A stretch of 8,061 nucleotides of DNA. Source: Spirochaetales bacterium. GTDB lineage: Bacteria; Spirochaetota; Spirochaetia; DSM-27196; SLST01. Shown piece by piece: positions 1 through 6,469 of this stretch. The translations under genes were made by a program, and so were the position numbers. The stretch is from contig DAOWMR010000115.1 in NCBI GenBank assembly GCA_030642995.1, positions 1 to 8,061 on the forward strand. The letters run 5' to 3'. Positions within the stretch are counted from its first letter, which is position 1. Every line of letters starts with the position of its first letter. The notes beneath the pieces were generated by a model. The model saw nothing but the letters and a program-made list of their open reading frames with translations, ran no database searches and had not been told where the DNA came from.

Positions 1-805
1 CAATCCTGTGTGCCAGATAGACCCGATCGTCATCGGTGCCACCGGCGTTGAGCCACGGCTCAAGATCCAGGTAGAGACCGCGATAACTGAACAGTTCACC
101 GTAGAGGCCGGCCATCAGGAAGTCGTGGTAGTCCACGTGATCGGAGAGCAGGAGACTCCCGGTGTGTCCAACGCCCCAGCCAATGCGGCTCCGCCCGAAC
201 TGAACGCTCCAGCCGCTTCCGGCCGCGGTCAGCAGGGCATGGAATGGAAACTGCACGTCGGTTTCGCGGATGTCCGTCAAGACGTTGCTCACCGGGTCGG
301 CGTCGATGGTCTCATAGACATCCAAGTCGTAACCCGGGAAGATCGGGTAGTTTCGCCTCCAATCGAGATCCATCGAAATTCCGATGCCGGGAACCGGTGA
401 CACCCGGATTGGAATGGAGAGCAACGACCGGCGGTCTGGATACCAGTAGAGCCACTCATCGGCGTCATCGGACGAGTGAAAGTAGCCTTCAAGGGTCGAT
501 TCAACGGCGACGGTTCCACCGGGCACCGGCGAAGCGCCGGCAACCACCTGCCGCAACGCAGTTCGATACAGGTCCTGCTGTCCCGGCGTAAGGCGCTCCA
601 CGTCAAGCCGACGCAGCACCGCCTCGAGTTCTCCATAACTGATGGGAGAGATTGCCGAGGGCGGCGATTGCCCGGCCAGGAGGGCCAGGCGCCGCACGGT
701 CTGGAAAAGGGGATCGTCCGGAGTCGTCGTTGTCGGGTTGGCCGGCACGGCCCACGTTGCCCCGACTACCATCAAGAGTGCTACAACAATCGCAAGCCGA
801 CGCAT
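1..805 (-). CDS. Wzi-like outer-membrane beta-barrel protein, 5' part only (C-terminus beyond left edge)
   Basis: An open frame runs from ATG at 805 to the left edge without a stop (268 codons seen). The start is fixed by a strong ribosome site, GGAGGAGGGAG, directly upstream. Residues 1-19 form a signal peptide (basic RR, hydrophobic stretch, probable cleavage after Thr-Trp-Ala), so the product is exported. Residues about 30-90 look like the N-terminal region of capsule-assembly Wzi family proteins (a short helical part before the barrel). From about 97 on the sequence alternates like outer-membrane strands and is rich in Trp and Tyr. Residues 203-222 (FGRSRIGWGVGHTGSLLLSD) resemble the conserved Wzi-family stretch with a Gly-rich WGxG and LLLSD. 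Known Wzi anchors capsule at the cell surface; in spirochaetes such proteins are mostly uncharacterised, so a capsule role is not implied. The gene is divergent from the lipoprotein gene with a 67-bp gap. The reading frame is certain; the family call is by recalled motif only. Confidence 0.78.
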   Translation of the reverse strand, partial: MRRLAIVVALLMVVGATWAVPANPTTTTPDDPLFQTVRRLALLAGQSPPSAISPISYGELEAVLRRLDVERLTPGQQDLYRTALRQVVAGASPVPGGTVAVESTLEGYFHSSDDADEWLYWYPDRRSLLSIPIRVSPVPGIGISMDLDWRRNYPIFPGYDLDVYETIDADPVSNVLTDIRETDVQFPFHALLTAAGSGWSVQFGRSRIGWGVGHTGSLLLSDHVDYHDFLMAGLYGELFSYRGLYLDLEPWLNAGGTDDDRVYLAHRI

Positions 806-820
806 ACTCCCTCCTCCGAA
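806..820 (-). promoter_or_regulatory. Strong ribosome binding site of the Wzi-like gene
   Basis: Read on the minus strand, GGAGGAGGGAG lies just before ATG at 805. It decides the start of the truncated outer-membrane protein gene. Confidence 0.75.
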
Positions 821-860
821 CAGGACGCGATGAGATGATACCATGACGACCCAGCCGGGT

Positions 861-866
861 TATACT
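861..866 (+). promoter_or_regulatory. Candidate -10 hexamer (TATACT) giving a near-leaderless lipoprotein mRNA
   Basis: TATACT lies six bases upstream of ATG 873, which would place the transcription start at or very near the start codon. No Shine-Dalgarno sequence precedes this ATG. A -35 element at 17-bp spacing is poor (ATACCA), so the promoter is only tentative. Confidence 0.35.
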
Positions 867-872
867 GACGAT

Positions 873-1526
873 ATGAAACGCGCGCTCCGCGTCATCGTTA
901 TCGTAACACTCCTTCTGGCCGCAACATCGTGCCTCATCACACCGCCGTCCCCGACCGCAGACGGGACGGACGCCCCTTCGGGGGCCACTGACGGCACAAC
1001 GGTTGACGGTGACCCCGAATCTACCGATGACATCGGGCCGTCTACTCCGGACGTGGTGGCCCTACTTGAGGGGACACCATCGTCGCGGGATACCACCCCC
1101 GGAGATGTTTCGCCGAAACCCGACGAGATCCCGCTGCGGATACTCGCCGCGGGAAACCAGAGCGCGGTTCGCGTGCCGGTGGCCGGCGCCATAACCAGCC
1201 AGGTGGTCCTGGAAGAGGTGTGGTTTGCGATGCACGCCAATCAGCTCGGTCGGCCGGCGGTTCCGAAAGTCGACTTTGAATCTGAGACGGTCATCATCCT
1301 GATCCTTGGCGAACGCCCGTCGGCCGGGTATTCTGTGCGAGCGGCAGAGATCACACTCCGGGACGACAATGTTGAGGTCAGGATAGCCGTTTCGTCTCCC
1401 GGTCCCGATGTGATGACGGCGTCAGTTCTGACCAGTCCCTTTCAGCTGTCGGCAATTGAGATCACCGACGTGCCGGTGATCTTCGTCGGGGACGATGTGC
1501 GGGACGGATACGACGACGGATGGTAG
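873..1526 (+). CDS. Lipoprotein with C-terminal PrcB-like domain
   Basis: This 217-residue protein starts at ATG 873. Its N-terminus is a lipoprotein signal: MKR, a hydrophobic core, then AATSC with Cys20 as the lipidation site (relaxed at -3, as is common in spirochaetes). Residues about 22-85 are a Thr/Ser/Asp/Pro-rich, low-complexity tether. Residues about 105-205 match the PrcB C-terminal domain pattern: an acidic-aromatic 'VDF' segment (133-135), a hydrophobic strand, 'GERPSAGYSV' (146-155) and the 'SSPGPDVMTASVLTSPFQL' stretch (174-192). PrcB is a lipoprotein of the Treponema denticola dentilisin protease complex; the isolated domain is widespread and of unclear function. No PrtP-like protease gene is seen here, so no protease role can be assigned. 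An upstream ATG at 843 would place ten polar residues before the signal peptide and is less likely. There is no good ribosome site at either start. Confidence 0.8.
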   Translation: MKRALRVIVIVTLLLAATSCLITPPSPTADGTDAPSGATDGTTVDGDPESTDDIGPSTPDVVALLEGTPSSRDTTPGDVSPKPDEIPLRILAAGNQSAVRVPVAGAITSQVVLEEVWFAMHANQLGRPAVPKVDFESETVIILILGERPSAGYSVRAAEITLRDDNVEVRIAVSSPGPDVMTASVLTSPFQLSAIEITDVPVIFVGDDVRDGYDDGW

Positions 1527-1529
1527 GGG

Positions 1530-1556
1530 GCCGGCAACTTACCGGTACATTTTCTT
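1530..1556 (+). terminator. Weak candidate terminator between convergent lipoprotein and Fe-S scaffold genes
   Basis: Just after the lipoprotein stop codon, CCGG (1531-1534) can pair with CCGG (1542-1545) around a 7-base loop, with one further G-T pair. ACATTTTCTT follows. The stem is short and it overlaps the end of the convergent gene, so this is a weak call. Confidence 0.25.
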
Positions 1557-1931
1557 CCAAGGGTGGCGTTCCATTTCCAGGTAGTCCGCGACGGCTGTCT
1601 TCAGAGTACGGGCGGCGAGCTCGGCACAGTGCTCCTTTTTCAAGCCACCGAGGGCGGCGATAATATCACTCGTGCTCACCTGTCGGGCTTCGGCGACAGT
1701 CTTGCCGGTGGCTAACTCAATCGCCATACCGGTAGCCGCCCGAGAATTGTCACAACCGTCGGTAACGTAGGTCGCCCGGCTGATTACGTCATTCTTGACG
1801 CGCAGCCAGATTTCAACGGTGTCACCGCAGGGACCGGTAATACGGGCATGGCCGTCCGCCCCAGGCATCTCGGTGAAGTTGCTGCGGTCGGTGGCATGCT
1901 TGATAAACTGCGCGGAGAGTCCCTCTTCCAC
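1539..1931 (-). CDS. NifU/IscU-type iron-sulfur cluster assembly scaffold
   Basis: This 130-residue protein matches the IscU/NifU N-terminal family over nearly its full length. The three cluster-binding cysteines are present: Cys35 in GPCGD, Cys60 in DGC and Cys102 in EHCAELA. Asp37, which tunes cluster release, and His101 before the last Cys are also present. It would hold a nascent [2Fe-2S] or [4Fe-4S] cluster, delivered by a cysteine desulfurase, before transfer to apo-proteins in the cytoplasm. The start is GTG at 1931: an in-frame TGA lies 18 bases upstream with no other start codon between, and the only ribosome-site candidate (GAGAGG) is spaced a little far, at 11 bases. It follows valS by 74 bp on the same strand and may be co-transcribed. 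No desulfurase, HscA/HscB or Suf gene is in the window, so it is a stand-alone scaffold here. The compact form lacks the NifU C-terminal domain. Confidence 0.88.
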   Translation of the reverse strand: MEEGLSAQFIKHATDRSNFTEMPGADGHARITGPCGDTVEIWLRVKNDVISRATYVTDGCDNSRAATGMAIELATGKTVAEARQVSTSDIIAALGGLKKEHCAELAARTLKTAVADYLEMERHPWKKMYR

Positions 1932-2005
1932 TCCTGTAAATTCCTCTCAACTCAGTGGTCGCAGGGAATTGCGTCGGTATCTCCAACGCCATTGACCCCG
2001 CCGGT

Positions 2006-4663
2006 CTACGCAAGTTCGTCCAGATATTCCTGGAGTTTCGCGAGCTTTCCCGCAAACTCGTCCCGCTTTCCTCGTTCTTTCTCCACAATCTCACCGCTCG
2101 CGTTGCTCAGGAAACCTGGATTGTCGAGTTTCTTCTCGGACTGCTGCAGGAGTTTTCGGGTCTTCTCCACACTGCTGCGAAGCTTCTTGAGTTCGGCGTC
2201 GAGGTCAATCGCGTCCCGCACGTAGACATAGGCTTCAAAGCCGCTACCGACGACAGTCACGCTCCCGGCTCGATCAACCTCGTCCGTACCGAAACTGATC
2301 TCCTGCGCGGTTGTCAGCAGCCCGATGAGATTGGAGTGCGAGCGCAGATATTCCAGATGAGCAAAGTCGATTTCAGATCTGACGGCAAACCGAACTTTCT
2401 GTGAGGGCGGCACGGTAAACTCGCTGCGCAGGGTTCGGACGAGGCGGACAAGTTCTTGAAGGGAGGCGAACGCCAACGCCGCCTCGGGGGCCCGTCGCTC
2501 GTCCTGCACCGTCGGATACTCAGCTGCTATCAGGACGGCCGGCCGGGTGCTCTCAGGGATCTCAGGTAGTTGCTGATAGATCTCTTCGGTGATGAAGCTC
2601 ATGAACGGGTGAAGCAGCCGGAGACTCTCTTCCAGGACGCGGACGAGTAGCGTTACGATTCGATCCTTCTCCGCATCGTCATCGGAATAGAGCGATTGCT
2701 TGCTCGCCTCGATATACCAGTCACAGAAATCATTCCAGAAGAACTCATAGGAGAGTTGCGCGGCCTCATTGAATCGATAGACCGCCATGGCGCCGTGAAC
2801 CGACTCCACCGTTTCGTTCAGGCGGTGGAAAATCCACCGATCGACATCGCTTAAACTCAGTGAACTCATCGGCTGGAGGGTCCGTCCCTCGAGATTCATG
2901 AGAAGATACCGCGCCGCGTTCCAGATCTTGTTTCCGAAACGGCTACCGAGCCCGAAACTCTCCCTGTCTATGAGCACGTCCTGACCCTGCGCCGCCAGGA
3001 AAGCAAGGGTGAATTTCAATGCATCGGCCCCGTACTGATCCACAATCTCCAGTGGATCAATACCGTTGCCGAGGCTCTTGCTCATCTTGCGGCCCTGCTT
3101 GTCCCGAACGAGGCTGGTAATGTAGACGTCCCGAAAAGGTGCTTTTCCGGTAAACTCCATGCCGGCCATGATCATCCTGGCGACCCAGAAGAAGATGATG
3201 TCGTATCCCGTCACGAGGGCTGTCGTCGGGTAGAAATCGGCCAGATCCTTGGTTTCGTCGGGCCACCCCATCACCGAGAACGGCCAGAGCCAGCTTGAGA
3301 ACCAGGTGTCCAGCACGTCGGGATCCTGCCGCCACTTCCCACCGTTTTCAACAAGTTCCGACGGATCGGGATCTTCACGACTACACCGCTCCTCCCCTGT
3401 TTCGTCGTTGTACCACACCGGAATGCGATGACCCCACCAGAGCTGGCGGCTGATACACCAGTCGCGGATATTGTTCAGCCAGTTCTTGTAAGTGTTTTCC
3501 CATCGCTTGGGGTAGAACACGATATCACCGGCTTCCCACGCCGCAAGTGCTTTCTCCGCCATCGGACCCATTCGCACAAACCACTGCTCGGAAAGAAACG
3601 GCTCAATGGGAACGCCGGTCCGATAGCAGTGCCCAATCTGGTGGATGTGCTCCTCATCTCGGACAAACGCGCCGGTGGCTTTGAGGTCAGCAACAACCGC
3701 CTTGCGGGCATCCGGCACCGTCATCGCGCGGTACTTGTCCGGTACATTGTCGTTCAGCGTGCCGTCGACATTGAGGATGTTGATCATCTCCAGGTCGTGC
3801 CGCCGCCCCATCTCGTTGTCGTTCTGATCATGGGCGGGAGTGATCTTCACCGCACCGGTCCCAAATTCTCTGTCCACGTATTCGTCGGCGATGATGGGTA
3901 TCAATCGATCTGTAAGTGGAAGGCGAACGGACTTGCCGACGAGGTTCTTGTATCGATCATCCTCCGGATGAACGGCAACCGCCGTGTCTCCGAGCATCGT
4001 TTCCGGGCGAGTCGTGGCAACCTGCACCGTACCGCTGCCGTCATCAAGCGGATATGAGATGTAGGTGAGCCGGCCGTTGACTTCCTTGAACTCAACTTCG
4101 TCGTCGCTCAGGGCGGTCTGGGCCCCCGTTGACCAGTTGACGAGGTACGTGCCGCGGTAAATGAGCCCTTTCTCATGGAGTTGCACGAAGACCTCGCGCA
4201 CGGCTCGCGAGAGCCCCTCGTCCAGAGTGAATCGCTCGCGTTCCCAATCGCATGACGCACCGATCTTCTTGAGCTGTCTGGTGATGACCGTGTGGTGCTC
4301 GTGCTTGACCTTCCAGGTGTAATCAATGAAGGCCTCGCGCCCGAGTTCCTCGCGGCTCGTACCTTCATCCCGCAGGCGCTTCTCAACGATGTTCTGTGTT
4401 GCTATGCCGGCATGATCGCAACCCGGTACCCAGAGGGTAGGCTTGCCGAGCATCCGGTGATAGCGAACCATGAGGTCCTGCAGGCTGTTGTTCAGTCCGT
4501 GACCAAGATGCAACACACCGGTCACATTGGGAGGCGGAATCACGACTACAAACGGCGCCCCTTTTCCGGACGGCGCAAAATACCCACCCTCGGACCACAT
4601 TGCGTAGATACGATCCTCAAACTGGGCCGGATCAAAGGCCTTGGCGAGCTCAATGGCCTCCAT
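2006..4663 (-). CDS. valS: Valine--tRNA ligase (valyl-tRNA synthetase)
   Basis: This complete 885-residue class I aminoacyl-tRNA synthetase charges tRNA-Val with valine in the cytoplasm. Visible family marks in order: PPPNVTG (43-49) followed by the ATP-binding HIGH-type motif HLGH (52-55); 'VPGCDHAGIATQ', typical of ValRS; the CP1 editing domain, including the TTRPETMLGDTAVAVHP stretch, which hydrolyses mischarged Thr-tRNA; the second ATP motif KMSKS at 526-530; an anticodon-binding helical domain; and a C-terminal Lys/Glu-rich coiled coil (about the last 65 residues), which is the ValRS-specific tRNA arm. The length is normal for a bacterial ValRS. ATG 4663 is supported by AGGAGG five bases upstream. 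The gene is preceded by a 136-bp structured leader and followed by the Fe-S scaffold gene. No truncation or frameshift was seen. Confidence 0.97.
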   Translation of the reverse strand: MEAIELAKAFDPAQFEDRIYAMWSEGGYFAPSGKGAPFVVVIPPPNVTGVLHLGHGLNNSLQDLMVRYHRMLGKPTLWVPGCDHAGIATQNIVEKRLRDEGTSREELGREAFIDYTWKVKHEHHTVITRQLKKIGASCDWERERFTLDEGLSRAVREVFVQLHEKGLIYRGTYLVNWSTGAQTALSDDEVEFKEVNGRLTYISYPLDDGSGTVQVATTRPETMLGDTAVAVHPEDDRYKNLVGKSVRLPLTDRLIPIIADEYVDREFGTGAVKITPAHDQNDNEMGRRHDLEMINILNVDGTLNDNVPDKYRAMTVPDARKAVVADLKATGAFVRDEEHIHQIGHCYRTGVPIEPFLSEQWFVRMGPMAEKALAAWEAGDIVFYPKRWENTYKNWLNNIRDWCISRQLWWGHRIPVWYNDETGEERCSREDPDPSELVENGGKWRQDPDVLDTWFSSWLWPFSVMGWPDETKDLADFYPTTALVTGYDIIFFWVARMIMAGMEFTGKAPFRDVYITSLVRDKQGRKMSKSLGNGIDPLEIVDQYGADALKFTLAFLAAQGQDVLIDRESFGLGSRFGNKIWNAARYLLMNLEGRTLQPMSSLSLSDVDRWIFHRLNETVESVHGAMAVYRFNEAAQLSYEFFWNDFCDWYIEASKQSLYSDDDAEKDRIVTLLVRVLEESLRLLHPFMSFITEEIYQQLPEIPESTRPAVLIAAEYPTVQDERRAPEAALAFASLQELVRLVRTLRSEFTVPPSQKVRFAVRSEIDFAHLEYLRSHSNLIGLLTTAQEISFGTDEVDRAGSVTVVGSGFEAYVYVRDAIDLDAELKKLRSSVEKTRKLLQQSEKKLDNPGFLSNASGEIVEKERGKRDEFAGKLAKLQEYLDELA

Positions 4664-4667
4664 GGCT

Positions 4668-4673
4668 CCTCCT
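4668..4673 (-). promoter_or_regulatory. valS: valS ribosome binding site
   Basis: On the minus strand AGGAGG sits five bases before ATG 4663. It is partly self-complementary with the CCTC just upstream (CCTC-ATAG-GAGG, 4668-4679), so a small hairpin could hide it. Confidence 0.75.
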
Positions 4674-4688
4674 ATGAGGTGAGGATAC

Positions 4689-4790
4689 TACCAAACGCCG
4701 CGACCTTTTCATAGCGAAACACCAAACTCCGCGCCGGCTTTGCCGAGGGGCGTCCTACCAAACGCCCCTCTGACTTTGCCGCGTGGAGTG
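4689..4790. repeat. Degenerate ~35-bp tandem repeats in the valS leader
   Basis: Three copies of a (C/T)ACCAAAC core (plus strand) lie at 4689, 4720 and 4756. The second and third copies align over about 35 bp, sharing the ACCAAAC core, a CTTTGCCG block (4737-4744 and 4773-4780) and a GG-GT tail. The first copy keeps only the head; its 12-base CTACCAAACGCC (4688-4699) is identical to 4755-4766. The repeats fill most of the gap between the SDR stop and the valS start. They may be the remains of a small repeat element or a structured 5' leader of valS. Confidence 0.6.
4745..4770. repeat. 8-bp inverted repeat (hairpin) in the valS leader
   Basis: GAGGGGCG (4745-4752) is perfectly complementary to CGCCCCTC (4763-4770) around a 10-base loop that contains part of the repeat core. 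The tail of one tandem repeat pairs with the head of the next. No T-tract follows on either strand, so it is not a standard intrinsic terminator. Confidence 0.6.
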
Positions 4791-4815
4791 TGGTGATTCT
4801 CACCACACTCCACGC
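4781..4815 (-). terminator. Perfect 16-bp hairpin spanning the SDR stop codon
   Basis: GCGTGGAGTGTGGTGA and its exact reverse complement flank a 3-base loop. In the SDR mRNA the 5' arm is the last coding bases plus the UGA stop, so the stop codon is inside the stem. The position at the 3' end of a gene suggests termination or 3'-end protection. There is no U-tract after it, so a classical intrinsic terminator is not shown; a hairpin-only terminator is possible. Confidence 0.55.
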
Positions 4816-5591
4816 ATCGCCCCACCATCCACGGTCACCATCTCCCCGGTCATGTAGCTTGCGGCCGGCGAGAGGATGAACGCACCAACCCTGCCGAACT
4901 CGTCGGTGGTGCCGTATCGTCCCAGCGGAATATCCCCTTCCGCCTCTCGGCGTATCTCATCCGATGTCTTTCCCGTACGGCCGGCCCACGTCTCATCCAG
5001 AGCACTGACGCGGGGGGTGGCGATTCTACCCGGGATGATGGTATTGACGCGGATTCCGAACGGCGCGAACTCCCTGGAGAGCGATTTCACGAGATTTGCC
5101 GCTCCGCTTCGCATGACATTGGAGAGAAGCAGGATATCGATTGGTTCTTTGATGGTCGACGACGTAATGACGAGGATGGATCCGACCTTCTGACGCTTCA
5201 TCGTCGGCAGAACTTCCCGGATGAGCCGGACCGTGCTCATGAGCGTGAGCTCAAATGCCATTTGCCAGTCGGGGTCAGTAAAGCTCTCGAACCCGCCGGC
5301 CGGAGGCCCGCCGGCATTGACCAGGAGGCCGTCAATGCGCTGATGCTCCGACAGTGCCGAAGAAACCCATGAGGAGATAGACGATGGGTCGGTAACGTCA
5401 AGCACTGCTCCACCGACCGGGCTCCCGGTTTCGGTTGCCATTTCGTTGGCAACCCGGTGCACCGCATCGGTATCGCGTGATCCTATCCATACGCTCGCAC
5501 CGTCCGCCGCCAATTCCCACGCGACTCCCTTTCCAAGGCCACTTGTGGCCGCCGCCGTCAGATAAACCCGCCCCGATGTGCCCAAATCCAT
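4800..5591 (-). CDS. Short-chain dehydrogenase/reductase-like protein with atypical active site
   Basis: This 263-residue, single-domain Rossmann protein has the normal length for an SDR. The cofactor loop reads AAATSGLG at 13-20, where the usual first two residues would be Thr-Gly. NAGGPPAG (92-99) replaces the common NNAG region. The active-site Ser is present (S144/S145), but the YxxxK pair is replaced by S157-N-V-M-R161. PGRIAT (187-192) and a C-terminal TVDGG are as in FabG-like proteins. The pattern matches a known FabG-like subgroup with LSN-x-x-R in place of YxxxK, so the enzyme may use another mechanism or have a non-catalytic role; the substrate is unknown. The start at ATG 5591 is chosen for its strong GAGGAGGAGG ribosome site; a longer frame back to 5882 would overlap the PAP2 gene and has no SDR character. 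The 3' end is inside a perfect hairpin. It lies 86 bp after the PAP2 gene. Confidence 0.88.
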   Translation of the reverse strand: MDLGTSGRVYLTAAATSGLGKGVAWELAADGASVWIGSRDTDAVHRVANEMATETGSPVGGAVLDVTDPSSISSWVSSALSEHQRIDGLLVNAGGPPAGGFESFTDPDWQMAFELTLMSTVRLIREVLPTMKRQKVGSILVITSSTIKEPIDILLLSNVMRSGAANLVKSLSREFAPFGIRVNTIIPGRIATPRVSALDETWAGRTGKTSDEIRREAEGDIPLGRYGTTDEFGRVGAFILSPAASYMTGEMVTVDGGAMRGVW

Positions 5592-5596
5592 CGCCG

Positions 5597-5607
5597 CCTC
5601 CTCCTCT
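5597..5607 (-). promoter_or_regulatory. Strong ribosome binding site of the SDR gene
   Basis: On the minus strand a GAGGAGGAGG run lies a few bases before ATG 5591. It decides the start against the longer overlapping frame. Confidence 0.7.
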
Positions 5608-5677
5608 ACAACTGCCACAGAGTACGAACAATGTAAAGCGAGTGCGTCGGCCCGAACTGCGCCCGGGGAAGCCGATT

Positions 5678-6469
5678 TCAGAGCGGGAGAAGGATGGCTG
5701 AGACGATTGATCCGACGGCCAGGCCGATCACCGCCCCCGCAACGACGTCGCCGCGGTAGTGCTCGCCCGCGGCTACCCGGAGACAGGATACGGTGACCGC
5801 TTCGACCATGACAGTGGCGAATAGCCACGGATCGGTGGTTCCACGAACCGTTCCAACCAGTGCGTCCCCGACACAGGCCCACGCGAGCAGTGTGTGACCC
5901 GATGGGAAGGATTGGCGATCATCGAGATCATCAACCGACCCGGCCAACACGACCGATGGCCGCGTTCGTCGGAACAAAGCCTTGAGATAACTCCTCGCCA
6001 CGTAGGCCGAAGCGATCACTGCCGATGACGTAGACACGGCACTGAATGCGTCCGGCCACTCGCAGACCAATCTGCCTGCCGCGGCGGTCCCCATGGTCAG
6101 TAGCGCGACGGCGGTCCCTACACGACTCAGAGCCACGTTCAGCTCGGCAGGTTCCCCTGGTGGAAGTTCAATCACTGCGGGGCCGGGAAGTTCGGGCACA
6201 AGTACACCCCACATCAGCAGCGCACCGCTCACCGTCATCCGTGGCCCGTACTGCCGGGCGATCTGCATCAGATCCAAGTCAGTGCGTTCGGTATTGGTTG
6301 CGGTGATGCCGAGCACGGACTGGGGGATCACCGTGACGGGTTCAACTCCGGCGGCAGGATGTGCGACGAACAGGAAGATTCCGGCGGCTATCACTTGCAA
6401 AGTCCTTTGCCTTACAAAGCTTCGGGCAGAGCGATACCTCAAGAGTCCGACGCATCCTGAATCACTCAT
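5678..6469 (-). CDS. PAP2-family membrane phosphatase
   Basis: A 263-residue membrane protein with all three PAP2 (type 2 phosphatidic acid phosphatase) motifs: K163-x6-R170-P171, P189-S-G-H192, and R231-x5-H237-x3-D241. H192, H237 and D241 are the predicted catalytic residues; the Ser before R231 is Leu. The N-terminus has a long basic stretch and then a hydrophobic segment ending AHPAAG (about 26-41), like a signal peptide or first helix; further helices lie near 79-99, 112-133, 142-160, 193-208, 215-230 and 241-263. Such enzymes remove phosphate from lipid phosphates, for example undecaprenyl pyrophosphate or phosphatidate, at the outer face of the inner membrane; the substrate cannot be told from sequence. 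ATG 6469 overlaps the regulator stop in ATGAGTGA, suggesting translational coupling. TTG 6475 is an alternative. A GTG about 25 residues inside has its own AAGG-type ribosome site. Confidence 0.87.
   Translation of the reverse strand: MSDSGCVGLLRYRSARSFVRQRTLQVIAAGIFLFVAHPAAGVEPVTVIPQSVLGITATNTERTDLDLMQIARQYGPRMTVSGALLMWGVLVPELPGPAVIELPPGEPAELNVALSRVGTAVALLTMGTAAAGRLVCEWPDAFSAVSTSSAVIASAYVARSYLKALFRRTRPSVVLAGSVDDLDDRQSFPSGHTLLAWACVGDALVGTVRGTTDPWLFATVMVEAVTVSCLRVAAGEHYRGDVVAGAVIGLAVGSIVSAILLPL
6397..6411. promoter_or_regulatory. Second operator-like palindrome inside the PAP2 coding start
   Basis: GCAAAG-TC-CTTTGC (6398-6411) has perfect 6-bp arms. On the minus strand GCAAAGGACTTTGCA matches the promoter palindrome GCAAAGTACTTTACA at 13 of 15 positions. 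A further CAAAG half-site lies at 6416-6420. It could be an auxiliary operator of the same regulator. Confidence 0.45.

Noticed and set aside
8..636. Several plus- and minus-strand frames in the first 640 bases
   Set aside because: They are shadows of the Wzi-like gene, which has a signal peptide, ribosome site and family motif in its own frame.
843..872. Earlier ATG (843) for the lipoprotein
   Set aside because: It adds ten polar residues before the signal peptide and would spoil a normal lipoprotein N-terminus.
3428..4057. Plus-strand open frame of about 209 codons inside valS
   Set aside because: Antisense shadow of the strongly conserved valS; no ribosome site and no recognisable domain.
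4664..4799. T-box riboswitch upstream of valS
   Set aside because: The leader is short and lacks the conserved T-box AGGGUGGNACCGCG sequence and an intrinsic terminator with a U-tract.
5592..5882. N-terminal extension of the SDR frame up to 5882
   Set aside because: It overlaps the PAP2 gene in another frame, is Arg/Gly-rich without domain character, and the strong ribosome site supports ATG 5591.
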